Below, piece by piece: positions 35,550-43,873 of a stretch of DNA of 64,000 nucleotides. The stretch is from NCBI RefSeq assembly GCF_036231965.1, contig NZ_CP109499.1, positions 5,394,001-5,458,000 on the forward strand, in the 5' to 3' direction. This stretch comes from Streptomyces sp. NBC_01428 (lineage in GTDB: Bacteria > Actinomycetota > Actinomycetes > Streptomycetales > Streptomycetaceae). The notes under the pieces are model-generated. The model saw nothing but the letters and a program-made list of their open reading frames with translations. It was not told the DNA's origin and searched no databases. The first letter of the stretch is position 1. Each line of letters opens with the position of its first letter. Made by a program: the position numbers and the translations under genes.

Positions 35550-36161
35550 TCAGGAGTTGTACGTGCCCTGCGCCCGCTCCAGACCCTCGATCACCAGAGC
35601 CTCCACCGCGTCCGCAGCCCGGTCCACGAAGTAGTCCAGCTCCTTGCGCTCCGCCGACCCGAAATCCTTCAGCACGAAATCCGCCACCTGCATCCGCCCC
35701 GGCGGACGCCCGATCCCGAACCGCACCCGGTGATAGTCCGCGCCCATCGCCTTCGTCATCGACTTCAGCCCGTTGTGACCGTTGTCCCCGCCACCCAGCT
35801 TCAGCCGCAACACCCCGTAGTCGATGTCCAGCTCGTCATGGACCGCCACGATGTTCCCCGTCGGCACCTTGTAGAAGTCCCGCAACGCCGTCACCGGCCC
35901 ACCCGACAGATTCATGTACGACATCGGCTTCGCCAGGATCACCCGCCGGTTCGCCGGACCCGGCGGCCCGATCCGCCCCTCGATCACCTGCGCCTGCGCC
36001 TTCCCCGCCCGCTTGAACTTCCCACCGATCCGTCCCGCCAGCAGATCGGCCACCATGAAGCCCACGTTGTGCCGGTTCATGGCGTACTCCGGGCCCGGAT
36101 TCCCCAGGCCCACGATCAGCCAGGGCGCGCTGGCGTCGGTCGTCACGTCCGTCTCTCCCAT
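35550..36161 (-). CDS. pth: Peptidyl-tRNA hydrolase
   Basis: A 203-residue enzyme freeing stalled peptidyl-tRNA. WLIVGLGNPGPEYAMNRHNVGF holds the N-terminal signature with the catalytic His. KPMSYMNLSG, HDELDIDYG and LRLKLGGGDNGHNGLKSM complete the site. ATG 36161 (MGETDVTTD) follows AAGGA; a GTG at 36146 also has a GGGAGA site. It lies downstream of rplY, the usual pairing. Confidence 0.95.
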   Translation of the reverse strand: MGETDVTTDASAPWLIVGLGNPGPEYAMNRHNVGFMVADLLAGRIGGKFKRAGKAQAQVIEGRIGPPGPANRRVILAKPMSYMNLSGGPVTALRDFYKVPTGNIVAVHDELDIDYGVLRLKLGGGDNGHNGLKSMTKAMGADYHRVRFGIGRPPGRMQVADFVLKDFGSAERKELDYFVDRAADAVEALVIEGLERAQGTYNS

Positions 36162-36234
36162 GTGTCCTTGATACGCGACAGCCGCCGCCCCTGACAGGAG
36201 CGGCGGCCGGCACGACTGAAGATGGCGGTGAGGA

Positions 36235-36831
36235 TCAGGCCTCGGCGGGCGCGTCCGCCGCAGCGGCCTCGTCCTCGGCCGCCGGCTCCTCGGCCTGCGC
36301 GGACAGGACCTGGAGGACGACCGCGTCCTCGTCGATCGCCAGCGTGGTGCCCTTGGGGAGCGTGATGTCCTTGGCGTGGATGGAGGCACCGGCCTCCAGG
36401 CCCTCGATGGACACGGTGACCGACTCCGGGATGTGCGTGGCCTCGGCCTCGACGGTCAGCGTGTTCAGGACGTGCTCCAGCAGGAAGCTGCCCGGGGCCA
36501 GCTCACCCTCGGTCTGCACGAAGACCTCGACGGTGACCTTCTCGCCACGCTTCACGAGCAGCAGGTCGACGTGCTCGATGAAGCCCCTGATGGCGTCACG
36601 CTGGACAGCCTTCGGGATCGCCAGCTCGGTCTTGCCCTCGATGTCCAGCGTCAGCAGAACGTTCGGGGTACGCAGGGCGAGCAGCAGCTCGTGACCCGGC
36701 AGCGTGATGTGGACCGGCTCCGTGCCGTGACCGTAGACGACCGCCGGAACCTTGCTCTCACGGCGGATGCGGCGGGCAGCGCCCTTGCCGAACTCGGTGC
36801 GGGTGCCGGCGGCGAGCTTGACCTCGGACAT
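36235..36831 (-). CDS. rplY: Ribosomal protein bL25 (TL5/CTC type)
   Basis: A 198-residue two-domain 5S rRNA-binding protein. MSEVKLAAGTRTEFGKGAARRIRR and VPAVVYGHGTEPVHI are the L25 domain. The TL5/CTC C-terminal domain follows (LTVEAEATHIPES, ISIHAKDITLPKG). The tail is acidic and Ala/Glu-rich. ATG 36831 sits 5 bases after GAGGAG; a GTG at 36837 has no spacing and is rejected. It is in order prs-rplY-pth. Confidence 0.95.
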   Translation of the reverse strand: MSEVKLAAGTRTEFGKGAARRIRRESKVPAVVYGHGTEPVHITLPGHELLLALRTPNVLLTLDIEGKTELAIPKAVQRDAIRGFIEHVDLLLVKRGEKVTVEVFVQTEGELAPGSFLLEHVLNTLTVEAEATHIPESVTVSIEGLEAGASIHAKDITLPKGTTLAIDEDAVVLQVLSAQAEEPAAEDEAAAADAPAEA

Positions 36832-36944
36832 GTTCACTCCTCGTAGAACTGGGAAACCTGACGAAAAAGGTCACCCGGCCAAACCGTCGGCCTGCTACGA
36901 AGAGCGCGTCGATAACGGACCGCCGTACCGCCGATGACAGCGGA

Positions 36945-36995
36945 ACGGCCTCCCTCGCCGAGCAACTGTGACAGCTTACGGGGCGGGGAGGCCGT
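36945..36995 (-). terminator. Hairpin between prs and rplY
   Basis: ACGGCCTCCC at 36945-36954 pairs with its complement at 36986-36995 around a 31-base loop. It could end the prs transcript or be part of the rplY leader. Confidence 0.45.
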
Positions 36996-37032
36996 ACAAG
37001 AAATCGATCTAGAGGACCGGCGGAACCGAGGC

Positions 37033-38007
37033 CTACTGCTCCTCGAACAGGCTCGTCACCGAACCGTCCTCGAAGACCTCACGCACCGCGTTCGCGATCG
37101 TCGGCGCGATCGACAGCACCGTGATCTTGTCGAGCTCCAGCTCACCCGGAGTCGGCAGCGTGTCCGTGAACACGAACTCACTGACCTTCGAGTTCTTCAG
37201 ACGGTCCGCCGCGGGACCCGACAGCACACCGTGCGTCGCCGTCACGATGACGTCCTCCGCACCGTGCGCGAACAACGCGTCCGCCGCCGCACAGATCGTG
37301 CCACCCGTGTCGATCATGTCGTCGACCAGGATGCACACCCGGCCCTTCACGTCACCGACCACCTCGTGCACCGTGACCTTGTTCGCCACGTCCTTGTCAC
37401 GACGCTTGTGCACGATCGCCAGCGGCGCGTCCAGACGGTCGCACCAACGGTCCGCCACCCGCACCCGGCCCGCGTCCGGCGAGACCACCGTCAGCTTCGA
37501 CCGGTCCACCTTGGCACCCACGTAGTCCGCCAGGATCGGCAGCGCGAACAGATGGTCCACCGGACCGTCGAAGAAGCCCTGGATCTGGTCCGTGTGCAGA
37601 TCCACCGTCAGAATGCGGTCCGCACCCGCCGTCTTCATCAGGTCCGCGATCAGACGCGCCGAGATCGGCTCACGCCCACGGTGCTTCTTGTCCTGGCGCG
37701 CGTAACCGTAGAACGGCACGATCACCGTGATGCTCCGCGCGGACGCCCGCTTCAGAGCGTCGATCATGATCAACTGCTCCATGATCCACTTGTTGATCGG
37801 AGCCGTGTGGCTCTGCATCAGGAAGCAGTCCGCACCACGCGCCGACTCCTGATAACGGATGTAGATCTCACCGTTCGCGAAGTCGAAGGCCTTCGTCGGG
37901 ACAACCCCGACACCCAGCTTGTGGGCGACCTCCTCGGCAAGCTCGGGGTGGGCGCGGCCGGAGAAGAACATCATCTTCTTCTCGCCGGTCGTCTTGATCC
38001 CGGTCAC
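37033..38007 (-). CDS. prs: Ribose-phosphate pyrophosphokinase
   Basis: A 324-residue class I PRPP synthetase. FSGRAHPELAEEVA, GEIYIRYQESARGADCFLMQS, PFYGYARQDKKHRGREPISA and the PRPP loop LVDDMIDTGGTI are all present. It supplies PRPP for nucleotides, His and Trp. GTG 38007 follows GAGGAG at 8 bases. The gene lies downstream of glmU, as in many Gram-positive genomes. Confidence 0.96.
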   Translation of the reverse strand: MTGIKTTGEKKMMFFSGRAHPELAEEVAHKLGVGVVPTKAFDFANGEIYIRYQESARGADCFLMQSHTAPINKWIMEQLIMIDALKRASARSITVIVPFYGYARQDKKHRGREPISARLIADLMKTAGADRILTVDLHTDQIQGFFDGPVDHLFALPILADYVGAKVDRSKLTVVSPDAGRVRVADRWCDRLDAPLAIVHKRRDKDVANKVTVHEVVGDVKGRVCILVDDMIDTGGTICAAADALFAHGAEDVIVTATHGVLSGPAADRLKNSKVSEFVFTDTLPTPGELELDKITVLSIAPTIANAVREVFEDGSVTSLFEEQ

Positions 38008-38132
38008 AGCACTGTCTCCTCAGAGGTCTACTCAGTGGGCGCGAGAGGTCGTCTCAGCTGGGTTGCGAGAAGCCCTCTCAGCTGGGGTGTGCACCTATCA
38101 CGGTACGCCGTCCCGGACGTACCGCTTTCCGG

Positions 38133-39581
38133 TCAGTCTTCGCTTTCCGTCCCCCGGACAGCCGTCTCCGCGGCCTTCGCCGCCGCGCTCCCGGGACGCT
38201 TACGGGCCACCCAACCCTCGATATTCCTTTGCTGGCCACGGGCCACGGCCAGCGAACCCGCCGGCACATCCTTCGTGATCACCGAGCCCGCCGCGGTGTA
38301 CGCGCCGTCCCCCACCGTGACAGGAGCCACAAACATGTTGTCCGAACCCGTCCGGCAGTGCGACCCGATCGTCGTGTGGTGTTTGTCCTGTCCGTCATAG
38401 TTCACGAACACACTCGCAGCACCGATGTTCGAGTACTCGCCGATCGTCGCGTCCCCGACATACGACAGATGCGGAACCTTCGTCCCCTCACCGATCGTCG
38501 CGTTCTTCGTCTCCACGTACGTGCCGACCTTCGCCTTCAGACCCAGCCGCGTCCCCGGACGCAGATACGCGAACGGACCCACCGTCGCCTGCGGACCCAC
38601 CTCCGCACTGTCCGCCACCGTGTTGTCCACCCGGGCCCCCGCACCCACCCTGGTGTCCCGCAGACGGCAGTTGGGACCCACCTCCGCACCCTCCGCCAGA
38701 TGCGTCGCACCCTGCAACTGCGTCCCCGGGTGCACGATCGCGTCCTGCTCGAACGTCACCGTCACATCCACCCACGTCGTCGCCGGATCCACCACACTCA
38801 CACCCGCCAGCATCGCCGCGGTCAGCAACCGGTCGTTCAGGATGCGCCGCGCCTCCGCCAACTGCACCCGGTTGTTGATGCCGGCGATCTCCCGGTGGTC
38901 ACCCGCCACCGCCGCGCCCACACGGTGCCCGGCCTCCCGCAGGATCCCGAGGACGTCCGTCAGGTACTCCTCGCCCTGACTGTTGTCCGTCCGCACCTTG
39001 CCCAGCGCGTCCGCCAGAAGCTGCCCGTCGAAGGCGAAGACACCCGAGTTGATCTCACGGATCGCACGCTGCGAGTCACTCGCGTCCTTGTGCTCCACGA
39101 TCGCGGTGACCGCGCCGCTCGCGCCGTCCCGCACGATGCGGCCGTAACCGGTCGCGTCGGGGACCTCGGCGGTCAGCACCGTCACGGCGTTGCCGTCGGC
39201 GGCGTGCGTCTCGGCGAGGGCGCGCAGCGTCGCGCCGCTGAGCAGGGGGGTGTCGCCGCAGACCACGACGACGGTGCCGTCCACACCGCCGCCCAGCTCC
39301 TCCAGGCCCATCCGCACGGCGTGCCCGGTGCCGTTCTGCTCGGCCTGCACCGCGGTCCGCACGGCGGGGTCGATCCCGGTGAGGTGGGCGACGACCTTCT
39401 CGCGGGCGTGACCCACGACGACGACCAGGTTCTCGGGGTCCAACTCGCCCGCCGCGGCGAGCACATGACCGACGAGGGAACGGCCACAGATGTCGTGCAG
39501 GACCTTGGGTGTGGCCGATTTCATACGGGTGCCCTCACCCGCTGCGAGAACGACGACGGCTGCCGGGCGATTGGCGCTCAC
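38133..39581 (-). CDS. glmU: Bifunctional UDP-GlcNAc pyrophosphorylase / glucosamine-1-P acetyltransferase
   Basis: A 482-residue enzyme with two activities making UDP-GlcNAc. VLAAGEGTRMKSATPKVLH is the uridylyltransferase motif. The second half is a left-handed beta-helix of hexapeptides (GATHLAEGAEVGPNC, TVGPFAYLRPGTRLG, GEGTKVPHLSYVGDATIG) with the acetyltransferase site. GTG 39581 follows GAAGGG. The gene is followed by prs. Confidence 0.96.
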   Translation of the reverse strand: MSANRPAAVVVLAAGEGTRMKSATPKVLHDICGRSLVGHVLAAAGELDPENLVVVVGHAREKVVAHLTGIDPAVRTAVQAEQNGTGHAVRMGLEELGGGVDGTVVVVCGDTPLLSGATLRALAETHAADGNAVTVLTAEVPDATGYGRIVRDGASGAVTAIVEHKDASDSQRAIREINSGVFAFDGQLLADALGKVRTDNSQGEEYLTDVLGILREAGHRVGAAVAGDHREIAGINNRVQLAEARRILNDRLLTAAMLAGVSVVDPATTWVDVTVTFEQDAIVHPGTQLQGATHLAEGAEVGPNCRLRDTRVGAGARVDNTVADSAEVGPQATVGPFAYLRPGTRLGLKAKVGTYVETKNATIGEGTKVPHLSYVGDATIGEYSNIGAASVFVNYDGQDKHHTTIGSHCRTGSDNMFVAPVTVGDGAYTAAGSVITKDVPAGSLAVARGQQRNIEGWVARKRPGSAAAKAAETAVRGTESED

Positions 39582-39660
39582 GGGAATGCCCTTCGGCTTC
39601 GGATGCTTGGGGTGTGGACATCCGCAGGATACCGGGGCGTATCAGGAGGGACATGAGAGC

Positions 39661-39686
39661 GGGCCCTGACAGAGGTGTCAGGGCCC
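39661..39686 (-). terminator. Terminator after tRNA-Gln
   Basis: A perfect 10-bp stem (39661-39670 with 39677-39686) with a 6-base loop lies between the tRNA (minus) and glmU. No U-tract follows, so it is a G/C-type hairpin. Confidence 0.6.
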
Positions 39687-39710
39687 GAACCAAGGACGTG
39701 TATACCGTGG

Positions 39711-39783
39711 CTCCCCCGCAAGGATTCGAACCTTGTCCTGCTAGTACCAAAAACTAGTGTGCTGCCAGTTACACCACGGGGGA
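39711..39783 (-). tRNA. tRNA-Gln (anticodon UUG)
   Basis: The minus strand folds as a cloverleaf. The acceptor stem is TCCCCCG paired with CGGGGGA, with G as discriminator and an encoded CCA at 39708-39710. The anticodon loop is TTTTGGT on a CTAGT/ACTAG stem, so the anticodon is TTG. The T arm has GGTTCGAATCC. It lies between glmU and the HTH protein gene. tRNA genes are common integration sites, but no repeat of its 3' end was seen in the window. Confidence 0.95.
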
Positions 39784-39797
39784 TGGCCCTTGAGACC

Positions 39798-40664
39798 TTA
39801 CCTGAGTCGGGTCTGCGTATGGGCCACGATTCCGCCCCACCAGCCTTCGATGCGGCAGTAGAGATCGGCTCCCTGCAGCACGCGGACGACCAGGCAACCG
39901 CGGTACGCGTCACCGACGTTCTTGCGAACGGTCTTGGGGTTGTGCTTCTTGAGCGTCGTCGGCAGGAGTGTGGTGGCGTCGATCCCCACGAGGTCGGCCC
40001 AGTACCTCTCGGCTGTATCCACATCCGCGGTTTCGTGGATCATGACACGGAAGCGCAGTCGCTCTCGGGGCACGTCGAGCAGGTCCAGCCAGGCGAGGTA
40101 GACCTGAATCACTCCCGGATCGCTGTTGACGAAGGCGACTGTCTCGCGGCGTTGGTACGGCTTGCTCTTCTGGCCCTCGGCCCAGTAGAGGGCGACCCCG
40201 GCCATGAACAGTTCTCGGTCTGACAACTCTCCGATGGATTCCGCGGCCTGCCGCTTGGTCTCCTCCCGTACCTGATCCTGCTCGGCGCGCAGCCGCGCCA
40301 GGCCCGCGTTCATGCGTGCGCGTTGCTCCTCCGGGGTGCAGCGGGGCTCCGGGTGGGGGAGATCGCGAACCCAGAGGGATACCGAACTCTTCGAGCAGCC
40401 CAGCTCGGCCTGGATCTCGTTGTACGTCCGGCCCTGCCTCCGCAGCTCGCGAGCCCGCTCTCGCAGGGAGTCCTTTGCCCTCGGTCGTTTTGTCCACTCG
40501 GGTGGTGGTTCGCCTGCCACCAGTCGTTGGAGGGTGTCGTTGTTGTGGACCTGAAGTTCGTCCCGGATCTGTCGGAGGCTGAGCCCGGCCCGTCGTAGTG
40601 CGACTGCTCGTTCCCGAAGCCCCTCGAAGTCTGCGTACTTGCCCTTTGCATGTGCCATGGGCAT
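39798..40664 (-). CDS. Double-HTH protein with LAGLIDADG-like C-terminal domain (uncertain)
   Basis: A 288-residue protein. Two tandem helix-turn-helix segments lie at about residues 15-50 (AVALRRAGLSLRQIRDELQV) and 68-100 (RELRRQGRTYNEIQAELGCS). The C-terminal about 140 residues have ALYWAEGQKS, VAFVNSDPGVI, RVMIHETADV, AERYWADLVGI and an ending GWWGGIV. This pattern of ALYW-x-EG...NSDP...W recalls LAGLIDADG-superfamily DNA-binding proteins seen in other bacteria and archaea, but I could not check it. The start could be 40664 or the ATG at 40658. It sits 14 bases from tRNA-Gln and has slightly lower G+C (63% in one counted row). Confidence 0.65.
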   Translation of the reverse strand: MPMAHAKGKYADFEGLRERAVALRRAGLSLRQIRDELQVHNNDTLQRLVAGEPPPEWTKRPRAKDSLRERARELRRQGRTYNEIQAELGCSKSSVSLWVRDLPHPEPRCTPEEQRARMNAGLARLRAEQDQVREETKRQAAESIGELSDRELFMAGVALYWAEGQKSKPYQRRETVAFVNSDPGVIQVYLAWLDLLDVPRERLRFRVMIHETADVDTAERYWADLVGIDATTLLPTTLKKHNPKTVRKNVGDAYRGCLVVRVLQGADLYCRIEGWWGGIVAHTQTRLR

Positions 40665-40824
40665 ATCGTCCGGGCGGAATCGGGCCTTCCGGGAGCGAAG
40701 GGTGAGTCAGTCAACAGTTCGAGGGATAACTGTTGATTTCGCTTCTGTTCGAGGGGGTGGGTGGTGTAGGCCAGTAGGTGAAACTCACCGGAAAAGGGGC
40801 GGGGCCCGCCCGTAGGCTGGAGTC

Positions 40825-42240
40825 ATGACCACGACGGGGGAAGAGCACACCGCGGCCGGGACCGGCCCGTGGTGGTGGGTCAGGTGGCGCAGTGCCGTAC
40901 TGGACGCGGGGCTCGCGCTGGCGTCCGCGGCGGAGTGCGGGGGCGAGGGAGTCAGGTTCGCGCACGACGCGGGGCTGCCCGTTCCGATCGGTGTCGTCTT
41001 CGGGGTGATCGCCGGGTCCGTGCTGCTGGTGCGGCGGAAGTGGCCGATCGCGGTCGTGCTGGTGTCCATCGCGATCACGCCCGCCCAGATGGGGTTCCTC
41101 ATGGGCCTCGTCGGGCTGTACACGCTCGCCGCGTCCGAGCTGCCGCGCCGTATCACCGCCGCGCTGGCGGCGATGTCCTTCGCCGGCATGCTGATCGTGA
41201 CGTTCGTGCGGACGCATCAGGGTGTGATGAGCGGCGATGTGACGATGGGGGACTGGTTCGTCCCGTTCGCGTCGATCACGACCGCGATCGGCATGACCGC
41301 GCCGCCCGTGCTGCTCGGCCTGTACATGGGGGCGCGGCGCCGGTTGATGGAGAGCCTGCGGGAGCGGGCGGACTCGCTGGAGCGTGAGCTGCAGTTGCTC
41401 GCGGAGCGGGCGGAGGAGCGGGCGGAGTGGGCCCGTAACGAGGAGCGGACGCGGATCGCGCGGGAGATGCACGACGTGGTCGCGCATCGGGTGTCGTTGA
41501 TGGTCGTGCACGCGGCGGCGCTTCAGGCGATCGCGCGGAAGGATCCCGAGAAGGCGGTGAAGAACGCGGCCTTGGTGGGGGACATGGGGCGGCAGGCGCT
41601 GACGGAGTTGCGGGAGATGCTGGGTGTTCTCCGGTCGGGGAACGGGGCGGACGGGCGGGTGTCGGCGGCCTCGTCGTCCGCCGCGTTGTCTTCGTCCCCC
41701 TCCTCCTCGTCCTCGTCTTCGGGGGCGGCGGTCGCGGCGGTGCCGTTGGCGGCAGTGGGTGTGGCGGCGGCTGTGGCGGCTTCGCGGGCGGCGGACGGGT
41801 CCGGGGTCGGCGCGGTGTCGGGTGCGGGTGCCGGTGGTGTCGTGGAGGGGCCGTGTCTCGCGGAGCTCGACGAGCTGGTGGGGCAGTCGGCGGCGGCCGG
41901 GATGGTCGTGGCGCTGTCGGTCGAGGGGGATGTGCGCGCGTATGCGCGGGAGATCGAGCAGACCGCGTACCGGGTGGTGCAGGAGGCGTTGACGAACGTC
42001 CACAAGCACGCGGCGGGCGCGAAGACGTATGTGCGGCTGGCGCATCGGATGTCGGAGATCGCGATGCAGGTGGAGAACGAGTGTCCGCCGGAGGTGGGCG
42101 CCGGGTCGTCGGTGCGGTTGCCCAGTGGGGGGAACGGGTTGCTGGGGATGAAGGAGCGGGTGGCGGCGCTGGGGGGCGTGTTCGTTTCGGGGCCCACGGA
42201 TGCCGGGGGGTTCCGGGTGTCGGCGGTCATTCCCGCGTAG
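40825..42240 (+). CDS. NarL-class sensor histidine kinase
   Basis: A 471-residue membrane kinase. Five or so spans fill residues 20-165. A coiled segment (RRRLMESLRERADSLERELQLL) leads to the HisKA_3 box ERTRIAREMHDVVAHRVSLMVVH, with the phospho-acceptor His. The ATPase has EQTAYRVVQEALTNVHKHA (N-box) and GNGLLGMKERVAALGG. Between them, residues about 275-350 form a low-complexity Ser/Ala/Gly insert. No response regulator is adjacent. Upstream 40665-40824 has no gene. Confidence 0.88.
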   Translation: MTTTGEEHTAAGTGPWWWVRWRSAVLDAGLALASAAECGGEGVRFAHDAGLPVPIGVVFGVIAGSVLLVRRKWPIAVVLVSIAITPAQMGFLMGLVGLYTLAASELPRRITAALAAMSFAGMLIVTFVRTHQGVMSGDVTMGDWFVPFASITTAIGMTAPPVLLGLYMGARRRLMESLRERADSLERELQLLAERAEERAEWARNEERTRIAREMHDVVAHRVSLMVVHAAALQAIARKDPEKAVKNAALVGDMGRQALTELREMLGVLRSGNGADGRVSAASSSAALSSSPSSSSSSSGAAVAAVPLAAVGVAAAVAASRAADGSGVGAVSGAGAGGVVEGPCLAELDELVGQSAAAGMVVALSVEGDVRAYAREIEQTAYRVVQEALTNVHKHAAGAKTYVRLAHRMSEIAMQVENECPPEVGAGSSVRLPSGGNGLLGMKERVAALGGVFVSGPTDAGGFRVSAVIPA

Positions 42241-42295
42241 CAGGTTCGCCGTGTCTGCTGTCGCGGCTCCGGTCCGGTGGGTGGGGCGGGGCCGC

Positions 42296-42472
42296 GCCGG
42301 TACATCCGCCCGTCGCCGCTGCATCAGACGTGAGGGGAGAAGCGGACCGCTGCTCGATCCGGGCGTAAGCGACGGGCATCTGATGTACCGGCACGGCCCC
42401 TCCCGCCGGATGCCGACTGCGGGCAGCGACTGGCTGGGGCACGGCCCCCTCCCGTCGGACGCCGACTGCGGG
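42296..42472. repeat. Structured intergenic sequence with inverted and direct repeats
   Basis: An 11-base arm (42296-42306) pairs with 42382-42392, and its extension CCCGTCGC pairs with GCGACGGG at 42369-42376. Overlapping this, a 33-base unit at 42391-42423 is repeated with few changes at 42439-42472. It lies between the kinase and SUKH-3 genes, which converge, and may hold their terminators. No gene is visible in 42241-42527. Confidence 0.55.
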
Positions 42473-42527
42473 CCGTGGGCTGCTGGGCTCGTCCCTTCCG
42501 GCGGTCGCCGGGGCGAGAGAAGGTCTG

Positions 42528-43061
42528 TTACGCCGTCGTCAGGCGGGTGGGGGGTGTGCCGGTGAGGAGGGTGGTGAGGGCTGCGTCGATGTGCGCGCCC
42601 ACGTACCAGTCGCCGGTGTGGTCGAGGGTGTAGACGCGGCCCTCGGCGTCGATGGCGAGGAGGGCGCGGGAGTCGGACTCCTCGCCGAGGGGGCAGACCT
42701 CGGTGTCGAGGGCGCGGCCGAGGTCGACGAGGGTGCGGGCGAGGTGGAGTCCGTGCAGCGGGTCGAGGTCGAGGGCGGTGGGTGCGACCTGTCGTCCGGG
42801 TCCCGTGGCGGTGACGTGCAGTCCTCCGAACTCCGCCCATGCCTCGACCGCCGCCGGGAACACGGCGTGCCGGTGTCCGGCGGGTGAGGCGTGGCCTCGT
42901 AGGGCGTCGGCCCAGTACTCGGCCTGCTTTATGTCCCAGCGTCCGGGCTGCCATCCCGCGGAGCGCAGCGCGGAGTCCACGGGTTCGGGGAAGCGGGTCG
43001 ACGTGGGTCCCCCGGGCCCGGGGGGAGCGGTGAGCTTGGAGGAGGAGCGTTCTGCTTGCAT
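42528..43061 (-). CDS. SUKH-3 family immunity-like protein
   Basis: A 177-residue protein. FPEPVDSALRSAGWQPGRWD, AEYWADAL, FPAAVEAWAEFGGLHV, LDLDPLHGLHLARTL, PLGEESDSRALLAIDAEGRVYTLDHTGDWYVG match the SUKH-3 pattern, a family of immunity proteins that neutralise nuclease and deaminase toxins. No signal peptide is present. ATG 43061 starts an open frame that is much longer in track but non-conserved above. It lies 80 bases downstream of the YwqJ-type deaminase on the same strand, which fits a toxin-immunity pair. Confidence 0.82.
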   Translation of the reverse strand: MQAERSSSKLTAPPGPGGPTSTRFPEPVDSALRSAGWQPGRWDIKQAEYWADALRGHASPAGHRHAVFPAAVEAWAEFGGLHVTATGPGRQVAPTALDLDPLHGLHLARTLVDLGRALDTEVCPLGEESDSRALLAIDAEGRVYTLDHTGDWYVGAHIDAALTTLLTGTPPTRLTTA

Positions 43062-43141
43062 CTGCCGTTCGTTCGTCGGGGGATGGGACGGTGGCGTCGC
43101 GGGGCGCCGGTTGTGGATACGTGTGCGGGGGTGGGGGGTGT

Positions 43142-43645
43142 TCAGGCGCCCGGTGCCGACGGGTCGACGATGCGGACGCCGAAGTGGTCGCTGAGGGCGG
43201 TGCAGGAGCGGCAGGGTGCGGCGAAGCTGCCGTGCAGGGGGTCGCCGTCCTCGCGGATGCGGCGGGCGGTGAGTTTGGCCTGCTTGAGGGCTTTGCGTGC
43301 TTCGCCGTTGGTCATCGGCTTGCGGGCGGCGCGCTTGCTGCGTTCGGCGTCGGCGGTGGCGATGTGCCGGGAGATGAGGATGGCCTCGGCGCAGCGTCCG
43401 GTGAAGCGGTCGCGCTGGGCGTTGGTGAGGGTGTCGAGGAAGTCCTGGACCAGGGGGTGAAGGGCGGGTGGCTGGTCGCCGCGGGCGGCGGTGCCGGTGA
43501 GGGTGGCGCCGCGGACGGAGAGGGCGGCGGCGACGGTGGGGAGTATGCCGTCGCGTCGGTGGAGGAGGACGGGGGTGTGCGGTGCTTCGTCGCTGCTCCA
43601 GCCGACCCGGGGATCCCCGGACGTGCCCGTATGCGTCGCGCTCAT
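43142..43645 (-). CDS. YwqJ-type cytidine-deaminase-fold toxin-like protein
   Basis: A 167-residue protein of the deaminase superfamily. GRCAEAILISRH contains the C-A-E (residues 85-87) metal and catalytic site. APCRSC (residues 144-148) gives the P-C-x-x-C zinc ligands. YwqJ-type proteins are toxin domains of polymorphic systems in Bacillus and actinobacteria. Here it is free-standing, with no secretion signal or RHS/LXG carrier. ATG 43645 follows GGAGGGAA. It precedes the SUKH-3 gene and is divergent from the WHH-SUKH-1 gene. Confidence 0.83.
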   Translation of the reverse strand: MSATHTGTSGDPRVGWSSDEAPHTPVLLHRRDGILPTVAAALSVRGATLTGTAARGDQPPALHPLVQDFLDTLTNAQRDRFTGRCAEAILISRHIATADAERSKRAARKPMTNGEARKALKQAKLTARRIREDGDPLHGSFAAPCRSCTALSDHFGVRIVDPSAPGA

Positions 43646-43873
43646 GATCTTTTTCCCTCCCGTGCATCCCCCGGTGCGGAGACAGACTGCCAAATGCCGT
43701 GGCGTGTGCGGAAGCTGGGGCGTCGCGACACGCCCGGTCTTCGGCTGTGGGTCACGGCGGGGTGACGGCTGGTCACGGAACCGGAGGCCCGGTGACCGGT
43801 GTCGTACGACCGCATAGGCTGTCGACATCCGGGCTCCATCCAGCTACTGAGAACGCCGCAGGGGGCAACAGCC

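Noticed and set aside
39711..39783. Integration of a mobile element at tRNA-Gln
   Set aside because: No second copy of the tRNA 3' end and no integrase was seen in the window.
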